Of a stretch of 64,000 bases of DNA, positions 12,000-23,200 are shown in pieces. The stretch lies in NCBI GenBank assembly GCA_000469685.2, contig LS997565.1, positions 12,724,505 through 12,788,504 of the forward strand, read 5' to 3'. Numbering within the stretch: position 1 is the first letter of the stretch; each line of letters opens with the position of its first letter. Origin of the DNA: Haemonchus contortus. Taxonomy: Eukaryota; Nematoda; Chromadorea; Rhabditida; Trichostrongylidae. The notes below the pieces were generated by a model. That model saw nothing but the letters and a program-made list of their open reading frames with translations. It was not told the DNA's origin and made no database searches. The position numbers and the translations under genes were made by a program.

Positions 12000-13054
12000 A
12001 ATTAAAGACATAACCAAATGTCATATACAGCGACAGCTCTGGTACTAAACCATGCCACTGGCAGATTCAGTAGCAGCTTGAGACTTGTTTTTGCATGTCC
12101 CATGGAATAAAACCTTAAATGTGTAACCAAAAACGCAGGTTTTAATAGATTTTCCTTCTTAAAAGGAATTATACTTGGAGTTTGTACTTAGCATGAAATG
12201 GAGACATGCTTTTGACGCTGATGATGTTGTCACAGGTGTGACTGTAGGTAATGAGAAAGGAGAGAGCATAGTAAATAAAAAACACTCTTTTGCTTACTCT
12301 GTTTAGTGTTATTGTGTTGTTTATTTTTTATTTAGATTAATAGTTTGTCCTTTCCAATAGTGGAGAATTCCTGTCTGATGACACGTGAAAACAGGTAGAC
12401 AGACTGGTATGGGATATGAATAGGACTTATTTTGATGTAGAAAGTAAGCCGTCGATAGTGTCAAGGCAGTGACCATACATGTTAAGACAGTGATAATGAC
12501 CTCTATACTATAAACCCTCTGTAGTAAGAATAAATATTCATTTGCTCAGTGTACGCTCCAACAGAGATGCAGTCAATTTAATATGTTACTCAAAGCTTAT
12601 CTACATTCTACAAGTAAAAATGCAAGCACAAATTCGGCCGCTTCTTGTTGATTTTTATGCACAGGATGTCTCTGATCTACGGTACCGTGCAGTATATATT
12701 TCCCACTTTTTCAAATTTAACTTTTTCAAAACACAGACTATCCTTCTAATTTTTCCATGCTGAATGCCCATAATTGAATGTAACGAGGAGCAAGTTTCCA
12801 AGTGTACAAGTGGATAAGGAATTGCTTCATTTTCCGGTCAAAGACCACCATACCTTCTTGGATCTCAATCTGCCTGAGTCTTTTCAATTTCTAAGCACAA
12901 CAACATCGATGCTTTGTCGCATAGCCCTTACTGTCAATGACCGTCTAACATCGGCGTAGCATGGACTTGATGAGCTTATCGATCACCTCCTAGAGGATGA
13001 ATTTCAATGCGATCTTCAATTACCGGACCTTTCTTGCTTATTTCAAATAGTGAA
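12000..13054. other. No feature recognised
   Basis: AT-rich sequence with short open frames on the plus strand that lack plausible splice structure or motifs. Confidence 0.3.
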
Positions 13055-13495
13055 TCATTCAATTTGACGCTTCTGTTTGTCCCACGATTTTTGATGGGAT
13101 TCAGGCCTGGGTCGAGCAGCAGAGGAACGTAGTTTCACGAAACCACTTGGTGGGCGGCTTCCACTTGTGCTTCGGGTCACCGTTCTGTTGAAAAATGAAT
13201 CCACTGCGGGTAGTAACGCAATCGTACGGCTACGTAACAAACTGGGTGAAGTTGAGGTATATCTTTGAATAGTTCTTACCCTCGATCCGATAAAGGGATC
13301 CTCTTCACGCTCGGCTGCTGGAACATTGGATGGCATCTGGTACCTACATAGGATACAGACTTCATTCCACCGGTCCGAACAGCCATTTAAAACAAGTAGT
13401 CCTTTCTCAGATGACATCGTATAGCGTCCACAGACGAGTTTGATTCTCCGAGCGTCGAGATCGCGAGGAATGTCGAGTGCAGCCGCAGGTTATTT
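13055..13495 (-). CDS. Possible coding segment, unrecognised
   Basis: An open minus-strand frame reads from about 13495 to a stop at 13055. Its N-terminal half looks protein-like (DARRIKLVCGRY, then SSEKGLLVLNGCSDRWNEV). The second half is rich in Arg, Ser and Pro. Donor-like sites occur at the CTATGTAG|GTACC and TCGAGG|GTAAG positions, so it may hold one or two exons rather than a single frame. The only in-frame ATG that fits is near 13417, but an upstream acceptor is equally possible. I do not recognise the product. It could be a fragment of a gene, a pseudogene or a chance frame. Confidence 0.25.
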
Positions 13496-13954
13496 CTTGC
13501 AAGACCCCCAATGTTTCTCTCGGCGAGAATAGGCGTCATTCTTTCTTGAGCGCCTTTTCATTTCAGCCTACCCTGTGTAACTGCATTTTTTCCAAATCGT
13601 CTATACGCATATAACTGACACTCGTTGAATTTCAGAAATTCGCCTCGCGAGTTACGAATTTCCGAACACCTTGGCATATTCTGAATAATGCAAAATGCGC
13701 AAGATCAGAGACAAAACAGCGGGAGCCGTCCGAAACCCTCAACGTGAAAATCCACCTACTATCAAAAGTGAAAGTGTGTGGCACCACTTCCCAAAGAGTA
13801 CAGCTTTGGCGTTACACCAGCATAATGCCACTATTTGTACAAAATATCGACTTTGACGTATTCCACAGAGAGATTGGACACTACGGAAGTTGTATTTAAA
13901 AAAGTGAAAACGCTCACTTCATTGCACGATACTCTATAGCCTGAACCACTTCGT

Positions 13955-14135
13955 GAGAGGTGGTGTAGTGGCAAGTGGCGCTCTACCATACATGCATGCT
14001 ATAGCAGCCCGCACTAGCATACGCGTTGTTTCGAAACTGAATCTTTATTCGGCACCAGTCCAGACCACCAAGTCTTCCAACCATCCGTGTCTTTACTGGT
14101 AGCAGACTCGTCTAGGGGGATAAAGATAAAAGGAC
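13955..14135 (+). repeat. tRNA-like SINE copy 2
   Basis: GGTGTAGTGGCAAGTGGCGC is followed by an altered B-box region, then CCAAGTCTTCCAACCATCC and GGTAGCAGACTCGTCTAG. It matches the family at 10225-10500 but lacks its 3' part. Confidence 0.65.
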
Positions 14136-14667
14136 GAAAGAACGACTTCTATCCCTTCGCATATAAGGAATAGACATTTTTTCTTCCAATATTGCAAAGG
14201 TGTAAGGTGAAGCCAGCCTGAAGTAAACGTGTAATTGGGGTGCGAACAGCTGCCAATCCTTTGTAAGCGCTTAACCAGCGTTCTCGATTTCTAGTTATCC
14301 CGAAAAGTATTGGGATAATCTGTCTTCATCGATCGGCTTCGGTGCATGCCTGATGAGTGGAGCCGATCATTAGCGTCTACTTTTTACATCACGTCCTACC
14401 TTCCCAATTTCTCAGATGTCAGTACTGAGGCACTTTTTGTTTTATGGCATATTTATTCAGAATCTTTACACTCTTTGGCGACCCCATCCTGCGAATGCAC
14501 TTTTCCTTGAGCTGAGTCTGGAAGAAGCCGGTGAAAAGCTTGACCACGATCTTTTCTTAACAAAGTTTGATCCAGTTTAATCACAACTAGAGCGAAAAAT
14601 TCGCAATTTCCTCTTGAAGGTTAGGAAATCGCTATGCGGCCAATAAGACAACACTACTACATTAACT

Positions 14668-14673
14668 TTTATT
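14668..14673 (-). promoter_or_regulatory. Poly(A) signal AATAAA
   Basis: AATAAA on the minus strand about 60 nt downstream of the stop at 14734. The spacing is normal for a nematode mRNA 3' end. Confidence 0.5.
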
Positions 14674-14733
14674 AACCGTGTAATAATGTTGGATCGTACA
14701 AAAGGGAAAAGATAAAAGGGGCTGCCAATCTTT

Positions 14734-15116
14734 TCAGGATCGGAGAGCTTTTGCACATTCAATGTAGTCGAGATTTTGAACGGCCATATTCCACACAGCA
14801 TCAGCAGTTTCCTGCGTTTCTATCAATTATTATTACTACATGTAACAGCGAAGTTGTACAACTTTATTATGAAAGTATTCGAATAATAGAACAGTGTTCG
14901 ACATTTTATACCTGAATAGGAAGTTTTGCTTTTTCATCCTCTGTCATTGCCCATTCATGACTGAAAGACAATTTTTGCGAAATTGTTAAGGAAAAAAACC
15001 TGCGGAAGTTGATGACTTTTTTCTTACGTGGGAACCAGTTGTGTTATGAGGTTCAATTCACAAACAAGTTCGATTCCCTCTATACCCAAAAAACGTACCC
15101 CTTTTCCGGAACAGAG
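14734..15116 (-). CDS. 3' exons of an unrecognised multi-exon gene
   Basis: Three exons chain in phase. They are 15116-15028 (acceptor CGACAG; starts LCSGKGVRFLG), 14960-14912 (acceptor TTTCAG; HEWAMTEDEKAKLPIQ) and 14811-14734 (acceptor ACGCAG; ETADAVWNMAVQNLDYIE, then stop). Phases are 0, 2, 0 at the joins, and an AATAAA signal lies at 14673-14668, about 60 nt after the stop. Together they encode about 70 residues of ordinary globular, acidic protein. I do not recognise the family. More 5' exons probably lie towards 16.4 kb, where other coding-like segments occur. A SINE copy sits in the upstream intron. Confidence 0.6.
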
Positions 15117-15214
15117 CTGTCGATGAAGGACTAAGATTTAGGGTATACTGAGAAGCGCGAAACCAATATGTAAAGTATGCAGAGCTTATTCAAATTGAAA
15201 TTGAACTATTATAA

Positions 15215-15480
15215 AAAGGGGACGGAGGTGTGTAGTGACAAGTGGCGCATACTATCCCACGTATTTTCCGGGGAGGAATATATTCCCGGATCGATGCCCG
15301 TCGAAGCCAACCAGGTCTTCCATCTTTTCGAAAACGGGTAATTGGCACAACTGTAGGTTGGGAGAACACAAGTAGTGACTTGTACGTCTGTTGACGATTA
15401 AAAGTCATTGCATGAGCGGCGTGCGCATTCAAAATGCCACTTTGATCTGGAGTTTCAATAGGAGGCGCATTTCAGGAACG
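15215..15480 (+). repeat. tRNA-like SINE copy 3
   Basis: It carries TGTAGTGACAAGTGGCGCA, then CCAACCAGGTCTTCCATC, a TTGGCACAACTGTAGG block and a GGAGGCGCATTTC end. It is a full-length but diverged family member in a probable intron. Confidence 0.6.
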
Positions 15481-15589
15481 GAATCGATCAACCTTGGAAG
15501 GCTTCATCATTTATGCCTCAATACAAATCAGAGCAGAAATAGATTTTTGAAAAATTGGGTGTTGTGAAGTAAGGGAGAGATAATTAAAA

Positions 15590-16350
15590 TAGTTCTCGAA
15601 ACTACCTGCCAGTTGAGAAAATCTTATGATGACGATCAGAGGTTTCTAGCAAGAGACGTTTCTCCTGAAAATATGATTATGAAAAAGGAAAATTGCTCTC
15701 ATGCAGATGGTCGTGCACACATATTGCGGTAATGTTGCATGAACGAAAGCCATTTCTGTCGGCGGCTAGAAGTGCGCTTCTTGCGCTCAGGTGCAAGTTA
15801 CATTCAATCGAAGATTCACAGTAGTTATGCCGCATTGATTTTTCCCATCATTCTTGTTAAACAGAAAAGGGCTGGCTACATAGTGGCGAGTAACCACGGT
15901 CCTCTCACTAGGTGTTCACTTCGGATTGTACGGTGCATGTACAGTAAATGGCGTGAGCACATTTGATTATGAAGATATCTGTTTCCGTCGTTTCCAAGAT
16001 CCGTAAGGTAAAGTGAGCCTTTATCATCTGTGTTACCCGGCCGTAAACGGTGTTTACCCATTTGCTTGAGTGAACGCCAGAGACGCCTTGCTTCATTCTT
16101 GCCGGGGCCAGTATCCATTATAACCTTCTCACGTGAGAGATTCAAGACACACTCCTCTTCTTATCGGAGTTTTCGTGAAGAAATCCGATTATGGGGCTGG
16201 CGGCCGTCTTGGTGTTTTTTTGGCGTTCCCAAGTCGCATGACGTCATATTCAACAAATCAGGGCTCAATAGACTGAGAACCATTTGCAGTAGCGCATTTG
16301 GGGAGTACATCGGCTCTGAAGAGATGATGCAGACAACTGTTGGCATTCAT
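15590..16350 (-). CDS. Possible upstream exons of the 14.7-15.1 kb gene
   Basis: Several minus-strand segments look coding. One lies near 16340-16162 (YSPNALLQMVLSLLSPDLL, then CDLGTPKK). One lies near 16160-16050 (ECVLNLSREKVIMDTGPGK, then EARRLWRSLKQM, donor G|GTAAAC). One lies near 15666-15610 (acceptor TTTTCAG, EKRLLLETSDRHHKIF, donor CAG|GTAGTT). I could not chain their splice phases with each other or with the 15116 exon, so boundaries are approximate. No family was recognised. A degraded gene is the alternative. Confidence 0.3.
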
Positions 16351-16449
16351 TCTCTTATAACGTACGGGAATGAAAAGAAGAAACTTCTGAGTAAGAGTTT
16401 TTAGTCTCGAGTGGGTCGGTACAGTCGATCCTGCAGGGATCAATGTGTT

Positions 16450-19400
16450 GCTTACTCAAATTGCATTCAATTTGGAATTCCCAAAACTGTATGCGTGCTG
16501 GCACTTACTTACTGACTACAATACTTTGTACTGCATCTTCGTGAGAGAATTGCAAATGCTTGGAGTGCGAGTGAGACTACAATTTTAGAATACTCATCTC
16601 GTTGACTAGCATGTCTGGAGGAGTTTGGAGGACTTCAGTTAGTGTTGTATTCCCATAGGAGTCTATCGTCGAAGTGCTGACCTTTGGCAACGAGAGATTT
16701 TCTTCTGCCTGAAATAGTGTAGCAGATCTAAAATTCGTGGAATTGTATGCTTATTTTTGACTTGATATTATGGAACTGCTGTTTTAACGCCTCAGTGCGC
16801 GAAGCGAAAGTCTCACAAAGTGGGCGATTTGTGGGCAAAACTCCAGGCTCTGATCCCTTACACTACCTATTCTGCTGTATGCTTATTTTTATAATCATTT
16901 CCAATTTCTCTGCCAATAAGTATACCCATATACCCAAGAAAGCAGTTGTGCGTATTGTTACTTCTGCAATGCTTTGAAATATAGACACGATCCCGTAAAG
17001 TAAATGCCCTTGTATTCGTTAGAGGAGTTAGTGGACCTTATAAACTATGCAAACAAATAAAAGGTTCATTAATCGTTCATGATTGAGGATTTAAGGATTA
17101 TTCTGAAATAGATATATATATATATAACTTGATGTTCAACATAGCAACTTTTCATGACTTTCTTTGTAATGTTCAATTATCTTACCACGCGATGCTTGCC
17201 GACTTTTTGTTGTTTATTGAAGACTGGGTGTCTCTTCATCATAAAATTCTCCATAGGCAGCTGGAAGAGCACATGTTCAGTTCAGACGTAAGTATTGTAT
17301 AAATGGTCCCTAATTCTTGTGATCTGACCTATTAGATTTGTTTAAGCCGTTCACCCGTTTTCCCGTTGTTGTACCCGTTTTCCTCAAGCGGCTTCACGTT
17401 GAATTTTTTTGTCCTTTTCTATCTTCTCATGTGCAGGAATCTTACAAGACCAAGCTTCACTATTCCATACGCTTCTTGCTTTTTTCACGCTATCCACACT
17501 TATCGTCAACTGACAGCGCTTCGTTATGCACTGACAGCTTGGATTTGATGTCATTCAAAGACATTAGATTCAGAGATTTGTAACAGAAAAAGTTGGAGGT
17601 GTTTGTCATTCTCAAACTCAATTTTTACAATTCATGCCTTCCACTATGTTAAAGCCTTGTCATCGCGACAACTAATTATCATTGTAATTTACATCAAATA
17701 ATTCCCTGGTTTTACATTTCCCTCTTCTTTTTTCACGTCTTGCTTACGATTCATTCCACGTAGGCCTTCAGTTGAAACATAGGTCTTAAGTTGCTTGAGC
17801 AGAGCTTGTATCCAGTCCCCAATTCATAGCTACCTACTTCCGAGTGTTGCTTTCGTGACACGCCTTTCTGGAGGACCGGATCAGACGTAGGATCTGCGCG
17901 TCTGATGCTAAAGCTCCATTGGAAAAACAAGTTCCTTAAAGTTCATGTTATTAATTTTTTCTGAAAACTGGCAACAACTATTAGAAGCGATAACCAACCT
18001 TAAGCACTTGTTGATAGCTGAGCTGTAATCTTTGTAAAGTGCATCACGGCTGCCGAGATCTTCTCTATAGATTGCCTGAATGTCATTATTGAATCACCTT
18101 TTTGAAGCGACGTTCAGAAAGTTTTGACTTCTACCGGGAAAAGCAATGATAAATAAATAAGCTTAAAATGGCAAAATGGTGAGCACCACGACCTACAAAC
18201 GCCACGCCGACGTATACATACACACTTGTGCATGCATATTTATACAATTATTCATTTTATAGTTGTATGTAATGTTTGAATATATTTACTTAAAGAAGGA
18301 TGTGTATCTCAGCGATGATTGATCTCATTTTTGGATGCACTCAAGCAGTGATCTTCGATACAGAAACGTAATGTTAAGAGTTCGTGTGCACTGCGTAAAA
18401 TGACTTCCGAGGCTATTTATAAGTTAATGTCCCAATGAGGGTCATTACATATGTAGATGTAAACATAAATATGTGCATATACATATATGTGCGATGTGTG
18501 TGATAAATGATGACCATATTGCTGTCACAGCTCAAAAAAGGCTTGCTGTATCAGTTTTATAGAAAAATTCGAAGAAGCCCAAACCCGCAAGCCCAACTTG
18601 CCTGCAACGAAACGAAAAACGTACATAGCATGCTTCGGCCTTAGTTTTTCCATTGTCAGTTTGTCTTGTTTTCATATAAGTATCTCTCCATCTTCTCGTT
18701 ATTTTAGAGCAGACAGCGGCGGGTATATAGCTCTGAAATTAGCATATTTCTTGCCTCTTGAGATTGTACGTTAGAAGTCACCTTTTAGCCTTACAAGTAG
18801 TCGATGCGGTAATAATGCTAACCTTTCTTCCGCTCAAGAATCGAGACCTCACCGATTACATTATAATAACTTGTTCGCTAAACGAGGTTGCTGAATGGAT
18901 TATTTCGATGTGTCCTGGCTTCAGGTTTTTGTCCATTTCGAACTCCTGGAGATGTAGTAGAGACCAAATTCTTACTTTAGTTCTTCGTTTCCAGATTTAT
19001 ACCGTGCCGTCCCGTCCCGTCTACGGCAGCCTTCCTCGGAAACTTCACATCGGTAGCCACCCTGCAGCTAGCGGTCGAGCCGGTGTGGCCTTTATCGAAG
19101 AACCCTGCCTGGATTGTCAACTACGTGGATCTGTTAGGCCTTAGCAGCCTGTTTCCTTAGTCCGGCTGTCCGAATAGTGTTACTGCCTAGGCAGCACACA
19201 AGATTTTTCGGGCCGTGCTTAGCGCCCTAGAATGACGAGACTAACGATCTCTACCTGGACCTACACCAGATAAGTCGTAGCTCTGCACCCGGAATATTAT
19301 TACAAAATCCTGTTCTCCCATTACTGGTGTTATTGTTATTATTCATTATTAGACGAGCAATAGTCGGTTATTGCCTGACACACAACCGTTTTGATTGTTC

Positions 19401-20010
19401 ACACGTAAACATAAATCTAGTAATGGTAATGAAATAATGATCACATTAAAAATAAAATCAGTGTACATAAGAGAAAAAGCAGTCAGAGACGATTCGTTTT
19501 CATGTCGTTCCGTGACGATCCTACTCTTGCGCATGGCCTCTGGCTCAGCTACGACGGGGAATCATTCAGTGATCCTCCTTCTTCTGTATCAAAAAGGCAT
19601 CACTATTCCCGCTCGCAGTGACGATGCAGTTCGCATCTCGTAGTATTGGTTGCACGGGAGGCGACCACCTACAAGAGAGCACAGACGAAATGTCGTAGAA
19701 CAGGATAAAAATGAAGTGCGATGAAACAAGTGGAACTTCGAGGAGGACGATAGCGAACAGATGACGTAATTGGACGGGGATGACCAGACTACAAGAGACG
19801 ACTGACATCGGCGCTAGAGCCGCCGGCAATCCATTGTCACGTGACGTACTTTTCAAATCTGCCGAAATGTTGCGAACCAATGAGAATGGAGCGCGCACTC
19901 TGCCACGCGTCCTATGGAGACTGCCAAAGTGCACGACATACCGTCCTCAAAAACCGGCAATCGTCACGGCTGATCGGTCAGTTATGTCATTATTTACTTA
20001 TGCCTGATTA
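16450..20010. other. Intergenic, no gene supported
   Basis: It contains the second copy of the 5.6-kb repeat (about 16795-16870, minus), a short (AT)n at 17111-17126, and a GC-richer block near 19000-19300 that may be an old repeat. Open frames at 18758-19144 and 19566-19934 have no recognisable motif. Confidence 0.35.
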
Positions 20011-20014
20011 TCAA

Positions 20015-20024
20015 TTTATTTATT
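20015..20024 (-). promoter_or_regulatory. Poly(A) signal region, overlapping AATAAA
   Basis: Two overlapping AATAAA motifs on the minus strand about 210 nt after the stop at 20229 fit the 3' end of the receptor gene. Confidence 0.4.
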
Positions 20025-20228
20025 CATTGTTACAGCGAAAATTCTACAGGTAGTGCAGACTACTACCCGATGACCCCAACCAATAGTGTCAGAGTGGGAA
20101 ACTAAGAAGATCAAAATGTTGTGACTGAAATTGTTGAGGATCATTTCAAGAACGAAAAGGGAACGATGTTGAAATAATGTTCCTGTGCACAATTTGCAAC
20201 CCGAATGCTTTAATTGATTTTCAAGCTT

Positions 20229-23200
20229 CTAGAGAGGACAAGAGGATTGAAGTCTAAGGTCAACAGGCCAAAAAGAGCAAACTCTGCAATCTGGTTCAGC
20301 AAACGAGCTGAGGCAGTTCAAGTATAACTTTAAAAGATTAAAGTATACCGGATTATGACTGAAAATGATGAGTTTGCGTGCTCTACCGAGCTTTGTCCCT
20401 TTTGAAAAATCTGTCTTCTGCCGAAGGTTTTCTAGAATCTCCTTCCTGGATAGCATCGTCACAGGGTCAGCTTTCGGAGAATGTTTTGTAGGCAGAAACA
20501 TTACTGAATACCATATGTATGTGCTATACAGCTAAAAAAACTTCGTTAACATTCTAACATAGTGGCAAAATATGTGATATTATTAAACCAACCTCAGGTG
20601 TCGTGAAAACGGACTGTATGAGATTGCAAGCACTGTATAGGGCAGCAAATACAATAGCCAAACTGAAACCGCAGTTTCTACTCATGCGAATCATGCGAAT
20701 ACCTACCATCGTGGTTGTTCTACTCTACTAAGAGAGCAAGCCACAATGCGGGAATTGTAGAACCAACCGCATCAGCACAATTAAATTATAAGAATGTTGA
20801 TATACGACTAAATCTATTTGAAATTTATGTGAACGAATTGTCTGAGAACAGCAACAAAAATAGATAGATTTACAACATTTCGATATTTATGTTTATGTTT
20901 ATTTTTTTTCGCAACCATACGAAATCTTAGCCACTGAATATCACATTCTTTGCACCTGCCGGCAAATTGTATTTTGTGAGAGTTTGTTATGGTCTTTTCT
21001 CTTTTCCATATTAAATCATGATCTCTGGGAACAATTGCTTACTACTCCCTACAATGAGCGTCTTCTAGTTAAATAAAAAAATCAGAAAAAAATAATTGGT
21101 GACTTCGATTCGGAACTTCAACAAACCTTCAACCAACTGCGAAGGGTAAACAAGAAATATCCCAATACTGCTATGAGGTAAGGAAAACTCACGTATTAGC
21201 GAACGATGCCGTTACCCAAGCAGTCGATACCGCTAGTGTTTCATAAGAAAGTAACATTAACCATGGTTCAACAGCGGTGAATATCAAATTTCTTTGACAC
21301 TGTGGCATGGATAAAGTAGCCCTTAATATCAGCAATAAACGATCGGTGTTCAACTTACTTTTTCAATCGTGTTTTTCTCGCCATTTGGAATTGAATTCAG
21401 ATAAATTTCCACTTTCATCTGATAGTGTGGAAGGTGTTTACGTATAAACAACCCTCTATAGGAGAATGCTGTAGCAATTAGAGCTAGACACATGGCGAAT
21501 AGGAAGAGCGGTGACCACAAATCTATGGTTTCAGCGGAGAACACTCCCAAACAGCTCCAGGAAGATGTTGCCTGAATCATTGCTTAAATCGTGTCAAAGG
21601 TATTAACAATTTGAACGAAATAGTATGCATGTCCGATCTGTTGCGCAGTCACCAAATATAATAGTTAATGACTCCACGCGGCGATCATACAGTAGTCTAA
21701 AAGTAACGGATAGTCTAAAAGGAAAAGTCGGGAAATAAAATCAGCATCTGTGTGAAATTGTAAGCACCAACTGATAGCGGATGTGAAGCAATCGGCGAAC
21801 AACAAACTTTCAGGATTTAGGAGTTCGCGATTTCGATTTTGAATGTATCGCACAGTATCTAGTCTTGAGCGCCATTTCGCCTAGCGACATCGTCCTGGTC
21901 GTCAGTTTTTGCATGCAGATGGCTCGAATATACCAGGAGTAAGTAAACTGACTTAATGCTACCTAGACTCTTCCAGAAAAAAACGAAGATTGGCTGCTAC
22001 AAATCCGTTAAATCAACCTTCGTGTACGTAGCAGCTAGAATTGTCAGAAGTCCACCAGCCACAACTATAATGGGAACAAAAGTTCGAACCTACAAAGCAA
22101 TGATCGCATTGCATTCTATATGACTCGCACTTTTCTTGACTCACTGCAAGCTCTGCAACCCTTGTCTCATATTTGAAGAAGCTAGTGATCCATGAATTTG
22201 GCTGCTGTAGGGTGATCAGTTCGTAGGAGTTTAAGGCTTCAGCAGCAAAGAAACCGAGTCCTGAAAGGAATTCAAAATAAATATGCGAAACTTTTTTCAG
22301 TCTGATAGGATTTTGCGTGAATTTTTTGGTCATTTTTTCGAGGACTGAGTATAGTTTCCTTTTCTTCAACATATCAACTGGGCTGAAGTAAGCAACAGCA
22401 TGTGCGTAACAAAAAGGGTGATCAGACTCATGGGTTTTTGATCGTAGCTCCGCTCATCTTGACGCGCGTCACGCTCACTGTGGAGTGTTGGCTGAACATC
22501 CTTCATAGCCTCTGACCTCTTTCCCTGATTCTCTATGTTTCGCCCTTCAAGGATTTGACCACCCTTTCTTTTACAGGCTCTAACCCTTTTATTGGTGAAT
22601 AAAACGCTCCGGAACCGATTAGTGGTCCTTCGTAAGGAGAGCCTTCTAGTTGAGAATTCATCCCAACCACCTAAGCGGTTCTTCTCAGTGTCTTCGCTTC
22701 ACTCAGCTTCAGCGTACTTGCACACCATTTATAAAAAATTTTTGTGGACTTCAAGTAAAGATGAAATCAAAATATGGATTGATGGATGGATAGAAAGCGC
22801 TTCCACTGCAAGAGAGCTCCGCCGACCGCGGGTAGGTCTTCTTCTACATGTTTGCTGATTCGTTCCTCAACTCTGTCCATTTTTTTCGGGTTTAGGCCAT
22901 TTGTTCTACTACACGTCCCGCATTTGTAGGTGAAACTGAGCTGTGCGCTGAATCTTCCCGATCCCCTGTCACTTGAAACCTACCCGGTTCCTTCCAGATA
23001 CTATATAGAAAACCGTGTTCCCTGAAAGGTGAACAGCAAAAAGAAAATACAGGCATCATAATGATTTTGACTATCGATGTTTATTGAGCGCCTGTTGAGC
23101 TTTTTCGATACAGCACTTTATGTCACAGGGGTTTCAGTACCTACATTCCAAGTTTTATGCGTGCGAGTTCAATTCAGAAAACCACGGTAAATTGAAGATA

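Noticed and set aside
18758..19144. Plus-strand open frame of 128 codons
   Set aside because: No recognisable motif, and the second half lies in a GC-richer block that looks like an old repeat.
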